Assembly: GCA_021464415.1 (NCBI GenBank)
Contig: CM038466.1
Location: 30,224,833-30,288,832, forward strand
Length of the DNA: 64,000 bases
Direction: 5' to 3'
Source of the DNA: Lonicera japonica
Lineage: Eukaryota > Streptophyta > Magnoliopsida > Dipsacales > Caprifoliaceae
The notes beneath the pieces are model-generated. The model had not been told where the DNA came from. It did no database searches and was given only the letters and a program-made list of their open reading frames with translations. Both the position numbers and the translations under genes were made by a program. Positions 48,840-60,582 of the stretch are shown piece by piece (the first letter of the stretch is position 1; each line of letters begins with the position of its first letter).

Positions 48840-51735
48840 CTTATATCACATTAAATATATGATTAATCCCAATTCATAGATCTGAACATGCCGTTTGCAT
48901 AAAATGCAATTTTAGAATTTAGAAAACAGGACTTACCTAATAAATAAAGTTGTGTTTTAGATTGTATGAAAAGTCATCGTTTGAATCACCTGACTTGCTC
49001 TTTCTTCTCCCGTTACCTGATCATATCCATCAAGTGAGTATATAACGCACGCATGATCGTATTCATCAAGCGAGTATATAACGCGCGCATTAACTACTAG
49101 CTATAAGATTCCAAACCTAAAATTCCCGAAGTCGGAAGTCTTTTTAACACTCAGACCAATGCTACACAACATGTAATTAACTACCTTTTGTATGAGACGT
49201 GCATTATACATCATGAAAATAAATAATAAAAAAAAAAATCTACTCTTATTGGTCAAAATCAAATCACATGGTCAAAAATCAAGACTAAGAATATATTGGG
49301 TACTATTGGATCGGCTTGCCAAATCTGAAACAAAATGCTACCTCTGCGGTTACTGGAAACCCATTGAATAGTTTTTGTCAAACCCTAGACTCTATTAAAT
49401 ACTTAAAAAGTTTTTATATTAAATTCTTAAACATAATAATTTTGGTATATAAACGTCCTATACTCTATTAAATACTTAAAAAGTCTTTATATTAAATTCT
49501 TAAACACAAATAATTTTGGTATAAAAGTTCACACGTCCTAGACTCTATTAAATACTTAAAAAGTCTTTATATTAAATTCTTAAATATACATATTTTTAGT
49601 ATATAAGTTCATAACCCCGTTCACATAACTCTCGTATATGATTGATTGATGTATTAAATTAATAATAAAAAATTATCATAGATTCTTATTTTTAATGCAT
49701 TAGCCAATTAAAATAAGACAACCATATTAACTCTCACGGAAAAAGGATTAACAAATCTAGACTTCTTAAGAAGACAACCTTGAACTATACTTGCCATGTA
49801 TGTGCAACTCGCATATGTATATATATAATTTTAAAAAAAAAATTTAACATAAGTGATGGATAACTTAGTTTTAAGCACGAGTTTCGATTGTTTAGTAGGA
49901 AATGTTAAGTTTAAATTTTGTTTTAAGCATAATTTTTACAATAAAAAAGGATTTTATTGGAAAGTTAGAAATAAAAGATATGACAATATCAAAATGGTCG
50001 AAATTTATCCTAAAGTTATATAATAGCATATATATATATGTGTGTGTGTTTTTATTATATTAATCATAAGAAGGACTTGACAGTCATTTTTGGTGTCTCA
50101 CTTAATTTTTTTAAAATACACTTCATTAATTTAGAAAACTAAATATATATATATATATATATAATCGCAATAACATTTGGACCCACAACTTATTGTATGG
50201 TGAACAAATGCATGCACCTCAACTGTCAATTAAATTAACTCAATTGCAAAAAATTAATGTAACTATCATTGACAAAGACAGAAAAATCGAGATGAGGTGT
50301 CAATTCTAATTCTGTTAGCAGTTGAATCATCTCTTTTTTGAAATCATAGAATACAACGTAGACGTATCTATTATCCATTACAACCTGCGCAAGTAGTGTT
50401 TTTTTTGTTTTTTCTTTTAAACGATTAAAGTTATTCAGGCTAATTTACGTGCATTTTAACTAATTCTTTCTAAACAATTTTAAGGACGCACTCTCACATT
50501 TTCAAAGTGTTATACGTATATGTATATATTCATTTGAGAGTTACTTTTATATAAATTAAAGAACTATTTTAGTAGAAAAACAAAAAATATTAAAATGATT
50601 TGCATGTGGATATTGACTTTTAATTAATTTGCCAAAATTTAACATTCAATGTCCAAAGTTGGCTTATGCAATTGGCCTCATATAATAGCCTAATAAAGGA
50701 TCTTTCCAGGTTGGTGCTATATATATATATATATATAATAGTATTAGGACTAATATATTAAATCCATAAATTAAATATTAGTTATGTGTCCAAATCTAAG
50801 TAAACCTTACTTCCTAATGCAATCCTTCATTATTTATTTATTTCATTAGTTTTTGAACTTTAATTGTTAATTAATTAAGATATTCTAATACCCACCATGT
50901 TGTATGTAGAGTTTCTATTTTTTACATTAACATAAACTTCAACTAGCATGATTAGGTATATATTATAAGTAATGTGTCTATTCAAGAAATTAAGACAATA
51001 ATTTATCTTGGTGTACATCTATTTACCAAGTTATAATTATTTTTTTATAGAGATTACACTGGAACCCGTTTTTCTGCCCCCCCCCCCCCCCCCCCCCTCG
51101 CAATTGTTACGAAATGTATACACAGTTAGCACGTTAAATATAATGATTGCGTTAACTTATTAGAGTGGTGCCACATTTGTTTGTACAAATATTAAATTAT
51201 TAGAGTTTGGAGCATCTAACTCAAAAAGATGAATTGGTATTCTCACCTTATTTTCTATATTTTCACACAAACTAGCTAAATTTATTTTTCTTTTCCATCT
51301 TTAGAGTAAGTTTGGAGCCCCTTATTCCCCTTATTCGAGTTTAGACCATCAAACGTAAAACCAATTAACAATGAATGAACACTTATGTCCAGATTATTTA
51401 AACTTTTAACTTTAATTTTTTTTATTATAGTTTTAATTAATTTGTTTGTTTCATTTCAATAAGAAAATCCTATTGATTTAATCTATTTAATTATGAGCCA
51501 AAACCTTCCCGTAATTATTGTGTCAAAAATTAATAAGTTTCACTTTTTTTATTCGTAAAGTTTTAAAATGAAGTCGTAACTTTTTTTGGATATACGAAAT
51601 TTTGAACTAGAAAAATAAGTACTATCACTGACCATATTTGCATTTTCAACCCTTGAATTTTTTTAGTATCCATCTCGCTCATATTCAGATTGAATTTTTT
51701 GATAAAACTTTGTGACGATCTACTAATTATAAAGA
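48840..51735. repeat. ~2.9-kb tandem duplication, copy 2
   Basis: Same order and orientation as copy 1, with scattered substitutions. It differs by three ~80-base subrepeats (49382-49610), a C21 run at 51077-51097 where copy 1 has 'ctgcaccctctcg', loss of the 203-base segment, and a MITE fragment at about 51226-51319. Confidence 0.93.
51226..51319. repeat. Truncated MITE inside duplication copy 2
   Basis: Matches the right half of the 'GGCTCCATTTGATTG' family ('ctcaccttattttctatatt', 'tttatttttcttttccatct', ending 'ttggagcc'). Absent from the corresponding place in copy 1. Confidence 0.75.
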
Positions 51736-52438
51736 TGATATATTTACCAAATTTCATAAAATAAATCATCTATTTATCTAAGCCAGTGTTGTGTTGACTC
51801 TTGTGGCGGTTTTATTTCAGTCTTGGTGGTGACACCTTGTTATTTCGGTGGTTGTGGTATTGTGGATTTATTACTTAAAAAAAATGTGTCAAAATCATCA
51901 CTTTCTATCAAAAAAGAAAGAAAAATATTTTTTCCGTATTATTACTAACAGAATTTGATCAATTGAATATTTTTTTTTTTAAAATTGCCCAAGACGAAAC
52001 ACAAATAAATCAAGATTGCGGGAACGCAGTTTCACTAACCAATCTTGAGAACGAAGAATTTAGTTTTCCAGAGAATAAAACACAAGAACAAGGCAAGGTT
52101 AATTAAGCCATACATTATCCAATTATATTTAGGATGAATACAAGGCATACCACCTGAATTTAAGAAAGGTTATAAGTTTGAATCTTATCCGAAATGAGGA
52201 GGGTCGTTACTTATTGTAATAAAAAAAAATAGAACTTAAATTTTTTCTTTTTAAAAAATAAAATAAAATTCTGGAAGATGAACACAATTCATATAGTATA
52301 GTTGCATGGCGATATGATGGCTCCGTGTGAAAAGGGCAAGTAGTGTGGAATTAGATAATGACTAACGTTGTAATTTTCCTAATAAAAGTCAATGAGAAAA
52401 TTCTGACACGCTACACACTCGTCTTTGGTGGTCTTCTA
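51736..52438. other. Intergenic, nothing recognised
   Basis: AT-rich sequence without a gene or clear repeat. Confidence 0.45.
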
Positions 52439-53654
52439 AAAAGGGTTGTATTTTTCAAAAAAAAAAAAAAAAATTATTATCAAATTAATTTATTTTTTTT
52501 TTGAAAGAGAGAAAAGAATATCTATTGCTTTTTAAAAAATGAAGAGTTTAGTCTCATCATTTTTACTAAAAAATGAGAGTTGAACTCGATATTTTTAAAT
52601 TTGAGTGAGTGCCTTTTATTATTAAACTGACTCTCTCTATCATAAATGAATACTCTTATTATTATGTAACTTAAAATTTACTCAAATGCAATATTAATCC
52701 CTCTCTGTTATTACAATCGTGTAAATTTATTAAAAAAAAAAGTGAACTAATAATTTTATAATTTGTTTAATAAAGAGATTTTGTGTTCGATTCATATAAA
52801 ATTAACGTGGGCGCGCGCGGACACACATATATATATATATATAAAAGAAAAATGTAAAGAAAGGGACAGTGACCATACCGACCTAATCAGCTCTTACATT
52901 AATTTGTGTGTAATTATTGAAAAAGGATTGTATTTTTCAAAAAATAATTTTATTACCAAATTAAAATTTTTTTTTGAAAGAGAGAAAAGAATGTCTAACT
53001 CTTTAAAAAAAAATTAAAGATTTGGCTCCATTTGATTGCAAGATGGAAAAAGAAAATAAATTAAGTTAGTTTTGGTGAAAAGATGAAAAATAAGTTGAAT
53101 GATAAATGTAATATCTTTTTTTTAAGTTTTTTCTTTTTTCTAAGAAAAATAAAAAATATTGAAGGATGGATGATATATACTCAAAGAAATTCTCTTTTTT
53201 CTATTTTTTCACCATAACTAATATTTTTCTTTTTTAGAATCAAACGAAACCTTGAACTCTCTTTACCATAAATAAGACTTGAACTCGATATTTTCTAAAT
53301 TTTTATAAGTGATTTTATTATTAAACTAACTCCCCTCTATTTAAATGAGTACTCTTATTGTTATGTAACTAAAAATATACTCAAATGCAATATTAATCCT
53401 CCTCTTTTATTATAATCGTGTAAATTTGATAAAAAGAAAGAGTGAGCTAATAATTTTATAATCTATTAATATGCTCTGTGTTTTCGTGATGAAAAGATTT
53501 TGTGTTCGAATTCATATAAAATGATCGCGCATATATATAAGGAAAAAAAGAAAGAAAGAGACAGTGAGTCATCATATAAGAATGAGGTTCCTTCGGGGAT
53601 AGTGACCATACCGACCTAATCAGTTGTTACATTAATTTGTGTGCAATTATTGAA
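52439..53654. repeat. ~0.5-kb tandem duplication, second copy split by a MITE
   Basis: Copy 1 is about 52439-52920 and copy 2 about 52921-53654. Both run from 'aaaagg.ttgtatttttcaa' through 'gaaagagagaaaagaat' and 'tcaaatgcaatattaatcc' to 'gtgaccataccgacctaatc' and 'ttattgaa'. Copy 2 contains the MITE at 53024-53251, which is absent from copy 1. Confidence 0.88.
53024..53251. repeat. MITE of the 'GGCTCCATTTGATTG' family
   Basis: Starts 'ggctccatttgattgcaaga' and ends 'agaatcaaacgaaacc', with inverted flanks of about 70 bases. The sister copy of the duplication gives the empty site. Confidence 0.85.
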
Positions 53655-54443
53655 CCCACTTGTTCAAATTCAACCTGGTCCAAAAGAACAAAAGGCCACT
53701 TGTATGTGCTAAATAATTGGAACAGCCTCTTGCCCCCTCACCTAATGGTTAGTCTTGTTTTTTTCTTCAAAACCCATGCATTTCAATAATGAGGGGCACC
53801 CATAAATGTACCGATTTTTTATTTTTTTTCATAAATACTTTTTGTTATTTAGGTTTCTCCCCCCCTCCCCTCTCCCCCCTCTTTTTTTTAATTCTTTTGT
53901 CATAAACACACCATCACACCATACCATCCCTTACTTAAAACTTAATTAAGTAAGAACATATCATGAAAATTCAACGCACTCTACTTATGTCAGCCGAGTC
54001 TCTTTAAGGTGCATTTGGGCCATGTCAAGTGAGTGATGTCCAATTCAAAAATTCAACGTATGCCTCGCTTCATGTTTGCCGAGTGAGCATTCGTAATCAA
54101 CGGTTTCATTCGGCTTACTTGAATCGAAGTAGAGAGCGATATACTCGGCTTGTAATATATTGAGTAAGATCTGGGTTTCAAAGTTTCTAGCTATGTTAAA
54201 CTATATATATATATATATTTTCCTTCTTATGTTTTCAATGAAATCATACGGGAATGTAAGAAAACAAAACATTAAGGTAATAATTGAAGCAAATATACAT
54301 CTTTCTAAGTTCTCTCGATCTTCAAAATCTCTACATCTTTCTCACTATACTCATATTTCTTGATACTTTATTAACTCAAACAATATTGTTTGTGCTTGAT
54401 TTCTTGCTTCAAAAAGTGATTTTTCGCTTGTGATATAGGTAGG
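53655..54443. other. Intergenic, nothing recognised
   Basis: Contains a C/T-rich stretch (about 53860-53890). No gene or firm repeat boundary. Confidence 0.4.
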
Positions 54444-54881
54444 TGTTACGATCCTTTATCTTTGAACATGTTTGTGGACCTTGGCTTGGTTAATTATATA
54501 AGAACATGCTATTTGGCTTACCTATTGTAACAATAATTATGGAAGAAGCAAGAAATTATATATTGAAATAAGAATGAAACTCCCACTCTAACGTTAAAAC
54601 TAGAGAAGCAAAACAGTCGATAGATATTTTATTCATAAAACATTATTTAGATACACATAATACAAGTTATCTAAAAGGCCCACTACATACCTATAACTCC
54701 TTAAATAAAAAGAGTTGCTCAACAAGACTCCCTACACAATTTGCAACCAATAGGAGATAAGATAAAACACGCTTACATTATAAGAACTACCTCAAGACCC
54801 AATCTAATACAACTACCCACACTAATGACCCATGCACTTAATTAAAATTAAATTTAGTTAAAATAAACATAAAAACTGGCA
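54444..54881 (-). mobile_element. 3' LTR of a Ty3/gypsy-type relic
   Basis: About 438 bases, TGTTACGATCC to GGCA on the plus strand. It is repeated in the same orientation at 60583-61932 once that copy's 898-bp insertion is removed, with clear similarity over nearly the whole length ('ctatctaaaaggcccacta'-type blocks). Confidence 0.8.
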
Positions 54882-54979
54882 CATAATAGCTCATCCACCT
54901 TAGAATCACCCTTGTCCTCAATGGTGTGTTTGATTGATCTCGGTTGTATCGTTATTATTGCTGCCACCACCTTGGTCTG

Positions 54980-55345
54980 CCTTCTCATTCGGTTAACAAA
55001 CTTCCATTAAAAAAAGCTTTTTATATTGATGCTTAGGCTCATACCTTTCGCCTCAGTGAAAACATAATCCTTTTTTTCTTCAATCTTCAATTTTCGTAGG
55101 AGAAAAATTATGAATTATGGGTGAATTAGTCTCTGCTACCTCATGCCCCATGGTTCATGTCAAGTCCTTTTTGGGTGGAAATTTTTTAAGTTTAGTAACT
55201 TGTTTGGCTTCGAAAAGCCTTGCAAGTCCGACAGCTGGAGAGAGTGATGCGGGTTTAACTGCTTATACCTTCAACCTAATTTCTTCCTTAAGCCTGCTTA
55301 TAAAACAACCCACTTATTGCGCTAGCTGGTGTTAACTTGATAACC
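54980..55345 (-). pseudogene. Ty3/gypsy-type gag, C-terminal fragment
   Basis: On the minus strand the sequence reads VGCFISRLKEEIRL, then LARLFEAKQVTKL and SPTKIEDERKK. This is the order seen in plant gypsy gag before the zinc knuckle, but stops break the frame and a normal CCHC knuckle is not seen. No pol follows before the LTR, so the element is internally deleted. Confidence 0.7.
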
Positions 55346-56170
55346 CTTGTGAGAAGTTTTTCATATTGGGTTTGATAATCTCTTACACTCCCCATTTGTT
55401 CTAACTTTGATAATGTTGTGCTAAGATACCACTAGAACAAGCCTTAGCACAAGCATGGGACTGACTGGACAATTATGAGTACAATAATTAAATAAACAAG
55501 TACCACCGATATTCAACTAATACGAAAAATAAGAGATTAAAGAAGAAAACAACTAACCAAGCATGCAAGCAATTAGGTGGTGTCAGACAAAACTGCCACT
55601 AATCCACCGGGTGATAACTATTATTGATGAGACCAATTCTGAGTACAACGCAAAAAACAAACCATAGTAGTCAATTAGAGCTCTCAATATTATCTCTCAA
55701 ATATACTCTATAATCTAGCTAGTAAATAATATAACACAACTCATGAATAAAACCATGACAAATGGTCTATTTATAGAGTATAAATCCTATGGGTTTAGGA
55801 TTGCACAAAGCCAAAACCTACTAGAAATTGGATAATACAAATTCAACTAGGATTTAGACAATACAAAGCCAATTAAGAATTGGACAATATAAAACCTAAT
55901 AGGAATAAGATTCTTATACAGAGCCAAATATTCAATTCTTCACCTTGGCGATGTTCCATAAGACTCCAATGTATTACACCATGATCAATTTATCGAATAA
56001 GACCCTATCAACCCTGCCGATTCCTTAGGACCACCCCCCGAGGGGCATCAACCCCGAAGGACATTGACCAACGTCGAGCAATGCTCAAACTTGGCCAACG
56101 GGATAACCTTTGTCAATATATCTGCCGAATTATCTTTGGTGCCTATCTTAACCAGATTTACAACACTGTT

Positions 56171-56600
56171 TCAGATAATTTTTCGGATGAAGTGATATCG
56201 GACATCAATATGTTTGGTTCTTCCATGATGAACTTGATTCTTCACCAAGCGAATTGCACTCTGACTATCAAAGTGCACCACCACTTTTTCTGGCTTCAAA
56301 CTAAGATCACTAACTAAATTACGGAGCCATACGGCCTTTTTGACCGCCTCTGTTACAGCAATATATTCCGCCTTCGTGGTAGACAACCCTACCACACTTT
56401 GAATCATCGACCTCTAACTCAACGGACCACTACCCAATGTAAACACATAACCCGTAGTCGATCTCCACTTGTCTAGGTTGCCGGCGTAATCCGAATCCAT
56501 AAAACCTTTAATAGTTTACATTTTGAAATTTTCAAATACCAACCATTTGTCCATTGTACCCTATAACTATCGTAGAACCTACTTAACGGCTTGCTAATAC
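56171..56600 (-). pseudogene. Copia RNase H fragment
   Basis: Reads GFMDSDYAGNLDKWRSTTGY, then LSTTKAEYIAVTEAVKKAVW and HIDVRYHFI, the copia RNase H landmarks including the DSDYA and KAEY acidic motifs. A stop lies between the halves near 56410. Confidence 0.88.
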
Positions 56601-57064
56601 GATTTTTCAGGGATCGCCATATACCTACTAACAATGCTTACGACTTGAGCAATGTCTAGTCGGGTGCATACCATGGCATATATCAAACTCCCAACTGCAC
56701 TTGCATAAAGAACTTGAGCCATATACTCCACCTCTTCCTTGGAGCTAGGAGCCATCGTTGCCGATAGTTTAAAGTGCGGTACAAACAGGACACTCACCGG
56801 CTTTGAGTTTTTCATCCCGAATCAAGCAACCACTTTCTCAAGGTATTGTCTTTGTGTAAGACACAATCTTCCCCTCTTCCTATCTCGTACGATCTCAATT
56901 TTTTGCACTTCTCCCAAATCTTTCATTTCAAACTCCTTGTTCAACTGAGCTTTCAATACGCCGATCTCCACCAAGCTCCAAGAAGCAATGAGCATATCGT
57001 CAATGTATATGAGTAAATAAAAAATTGCCAAATTTGAGCCTTTTGAAGTAAATACAATGATCAA
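56594..57064 (-). pseudogene. Copia reverse transcriptase, C-terminal part
   Basis: Contains YIDDMLIA (a variant of the YVDD polymerase signature), EFEMKDLGE, and after a stop or frame break YAMVCTRLDIAQVVSIVSRYM. Typical copia RT palm-to-connection sequence. Confidence 0.88.
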
Positions 57065-57458
57065 ATTCTACGGGTGAAGCGATCAAATCTTAATACGTGT
57101 CAAACCTGTTGTTTATCGCGGGGACAATCACACGACTTTCACAATGTAGCTATACACATTTTCTTACCACAACTTCCCTCGACTGAAGATATGCTCTCTT
57201 GCCTCTAGGTCATGCAAGAGATGCAAACTCTCTTTTGACAAGTGTTTCAAGAGATCAAATTGTTCGTGGTGATACACACCAATACCAACAATAACTCTCG
57301 GAGGTGTATTTCACAACCGAAGATTAACAATTATAAAGCTCCACAATTCTAGAGTTATCGCAAGACCCTTGACCAATCTTGCCTTGAAACGAATATATAG
57401 CCCTCAAAAGTATGTGAAAGATCACTGATCAATAATGTGTTCTTGGCAAATCTAGTTC

Positions 57459-57767
57459 CTAAGTTTGATATTTTTCGAGATATATGACTCCATATCTTCT
57501 ATAGACTTTCTGTTTCGCATTCTCGCTAGAATGATTCAAGGTATGCTTTTCAAAACGATGTCTAGGCTTATCCCCGTCATTATATATGCGTATAGTCTTG
57601 CAAAACCCATATCGAACTGTTGGGGATGACATTAAGAAAGGTCCCTTTACTAGGTCCAAACGGTATACATTATCAAACTTTTCAACATTTAGTTGACCCG
57701 ATTGACAAAAAATTCTAAATTTGTTTTGAGTAATTTCTTCCAATTTGATCGTTGGACTCATGCTCAC
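57459..57767 (-). pseudogene. Copia spacer between integrase and RT, degraded
   Basis: The end of the frame (HSSENAKQKVY) corresponds to the SSENAKWKAVM seen at 59.5-59.7 kb, which marks the start of copia RT. The remainder is too eroded to assign. Confidence 0.5.
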
Positions 57768-57975
57768 CGAATTTTAGTCAAAAGTGCTTAAGGAGTATCA
57801 CTTTTGTTGTCACAACTATCTGCTAAAAATTTCAAACGAAATGGATTTATCGACGAGGTCCTTGAGACCAGAAAGGCTCTCATCAAACGTTACCGTACTA
57901 GATCAAAATTGTTGCTTTGAAGAACCACAATTGTAGCAAATTTTAACCCCATGTAAAAGCCTAAAAAATATTGCC

Positions 57976-58284
57976 TTACAAGCCCTGGGTCAATTTATAC
58001 GAAGTTAGTTCATATAATACACATTCTACATGGATGTTGTTGACACCAAAGCATAAATGGTTACATCCAAAGATGCCTATTTTTATTACTCCCGAGCTGT
58101 AAAACATGATCATTTTAACCAATAGCGTAGGATAGGGTTTCAGCCAATCGCTTATCCAAATTGAAACTCGGTCTTTGTAAAATGCATGCACCTTTTTCAA
58201 GGATGTAAATTCATCATTCTCAATCCCGTTCTGTTGAGGTGAACCCTTAATGAGTGTACTCGCCACCGTTAACCTAAGATGCAC
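57976..58284 (-). pseudogene. Copia integrase core fragment
   Basis: The N-terminal part reads SPQQNGIEN, the copia integrase PQQNGIAE landmark, and is then degraded. Catalytic residues upstream are not recognisable. Confidence 0.6.
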
Positions 58285-59459
58285 TGAACTACGTTTGAGC
58301 TATCAGGGATTTGGTTCTCAAGCATTGCTCCACTTTAAGAATTACATGAATGAACTGAGTCCTTCGAATGCTTCATGTTGATTTGTAGACCAAAGTTCTT
58401 CGGATTGATAATCTTCATTTGAAGCTTTTTCACTTGAAGGACTTTTCACCATTGAGTCTTTTTTGAGACATCCTTTGTGCATCATGAATTTGCATTGAGA
58501 GATTTGATCTTCCTTCGTCAATTACCGTGTCCCAATTTACCTGATGGAATTTTTCAGCACAAAATGAAATAGTGATCCAGTTTGTCATGTTTTTCGCACC
58601 TTGAATAGCCCTTACTTATTCAAGCCATAGCCTTCTCCTCAATGACCCACGCGTATGCCATAATCTCGTAGTAATCGTAACCGAAGACTCATCACTGTGC
58701 ATCTTAATTATACATGATTGATCCTTATTGTTATTCATATCACAACCATAAGAAGAACTTTTAAGATGTTAGGTCAACAATCTCCCCGATTATTACTTTA
58801 CCCATTGGATCAAGATGCCCCTAAAAATATCAAATTAGTGTGTGTTAAGATCAAACATACCGGACATCACTAAAAGTACGCCATCGTGCATTTTAAGATC
58901 GTATCTCTAATTTTATGGTCGTTAATCATAATATTGCTCCCCCCTCAACCTTGAAGGTATGGAACAATTTTCAAATGGGCACATATGATATGAAAAGCTA
59001 TTGCTAAGATCCATTTGAAATAGTTTCAAAACCAAAAATTAATATATATATATGTGTGTGTGTATATATATATATAAACCTTTCAAAAGTGTGAACATAT
59101 ATACTTATATCAAGAAATATGTTAAATTATACATGATTGATTTATTGTTATTATCAAAATAAGATTAAGACCTTAGATCAACAATTTCTCCTTTTTTGAT
59201 GATGACAATAAATTAATGTGTGTTAACAATAACAAGCATTAATATAAATATAAATATAAATAAATAATATGCTCCCCCTAAATTTATGCATATAAGTAAA
59301 AATAGAGAATAATAAGTAATCCAAGCATAATAATAAAATGAAAGTAAAAGTTTAATAATTAAAATTTAAATATAGTCATAGTTCTAAGAGTGTGTACCAT
59401 TATCACTCTTTAAACTTGGCTTAAAAACTCACACACGTCACACACATTATTTCTCTCCC

Positions 59460-59700
59460 TTTGATACTAACCTTGCCTGAAACGAACATCGGGCCCTAAA
59501 ACCCTGTCTTTCTTAGTGAAAACCCATTTGCACCCGATAGGTTTCTTCTCCTTCGGCAAATCGCATAGTTCCTAAGTTCGATTTTTTTTGGAGAAACTCC
59601 ATCTCATCTTTCATAACTGCTTTCCACTTCGCATTCTCGCTAGAATCCATAAATTTTCAATACGAAGTCGGCTCATCCCCGTAACTTACTAACGGGTACG
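59460..59700 (-). pseudogene. Copia RT N-terminal fragment, out of order
   Basis: The minus strand reads MDSSENAKWKAVMKDEMEFL and then, after frame changes, sequence matching the KPIGCKWVFTKK region. It lies upstream of the integrase fragment, opposite to the usual copia order. Confidence 0.7.
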
Positions 59701-59944
59701 CCACCTTGTTTTTATAGAGTATAAATCCTAATAAATAATATAACACAACTCATGAATAAAACCTATGACAAATGGTCTATTTATAGAGTATAAATCATAT
59801 GGGTCTAGGATTGCACAAAGCCAAAACCTACTAGCAATTGGGTAATACAAATCCAATTAGGATTTGGACAATACAAAATCAATTAAGAATTGGAGAATAT
59901 AAAACCTAATAGGAATATTATTCCTATACAGAGCCAAATCTTCA

Positions 59945-60562
59945 GATAAATCTCCAAAGTCAGGAATGCCCATGTGAACACTGTACTTTCTTCCTTGGCA
60001 TGTTGATACCACAACTGGGCGTCATCTTCAACATGGTACGCCACAAAAGGGAACTTTCTCTTTTAGTGCTACATTTTGAAATTTAAAATGGTACGCCCAT
60101 GTGACCATTTTTCATACTGGTTTAATAATCTCTCACACTCCCCATTTGTTCTAACTTTGATAAATCTCCAAAGAAATCTTCAAAGTCAAGAATGCCCATG
60201 TGACCATCCTCTTTGGCCAGTTGATACCACAACTGGGCGTCACTTTCAACATGGTACCCTGTAAAGGGAGCTTTCTCTTCTAATGCTACATTTTAAAATT
60301 CAAAGAATTATTATGCTCGACATATTTAATATGTGGGATCTTTTCCCCCTCTATACTTTAAAAATTCTAATTTTGTTAATTTCGGGACTATTGAGCTAAC
60401 ACCATTGGTCCCCTGTGTCACCCTAGAATTGGTCGAAGAAATCTTGCCCCTTTCTCCGTTCCTTGGCAAATGCATCCTGTCAAAATTCACATCCATAGCT
60501 GTGAGCATCTCTTGAATGCGCTATACTTCTTGCTCCAACTGGAAAATCCTTTCGTCGGACAT
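59945..60562 (-). pseudogene. Ty3/gypsy-type gag, N-terminal part with an internal duplication
   Basis: Starts at an ATG (60562), hits a stop within 14 codons, and continues IQEMLTAMDVNFDRM, then KLTKLEFLKYRGGKDPT (the gypsy gag LEFP-Y-G--DPT landmark) and DAQLWYQLAKEDG. A second, diverged copy of the latter part lies at 59945-60085. Confidence 0.75.
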
Positions 60563-60567
60563 GACCT

Positions 60568-60579
60568 CCTCTGACATCA
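60568..60579 (-). other. Degraded primer-binding site
   Basis: TGATGTCAGAGG on the minus strand, three bases inside the 5' LTR, matches 9 of 12 bases of the initiator-Met tRNA primer site TGGTATCAGAGC common in plant retroelements. Confidence 0.55.
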
Positions 60580-60582
60580 AGA

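Larger units (their letters stand above)
55420..59945 (-). mobile_element. Degraded Ty1/copia remnants
   Basis: Minus-strand integrase, reverse transcriptase and RNase H fragments lie between two ~200-base direct repeats (55726-55930 and 59731-59941) that are probably LTR pieces. Frames are broken throughout. A second start-of-RT fragment at 59460-59700 lies outside the expected order, so more than one copia copy or a rearrangement is involved. The whole block interrupts the gypsy-type gag. Confidence 0.8.

Noticed and set aside
48588..51769. Similar minus-strand frames at 48588-48779 and 51563-51769
   Set aside because: They are alike because the DNA is duplicated. They end at different places and show no known domain.
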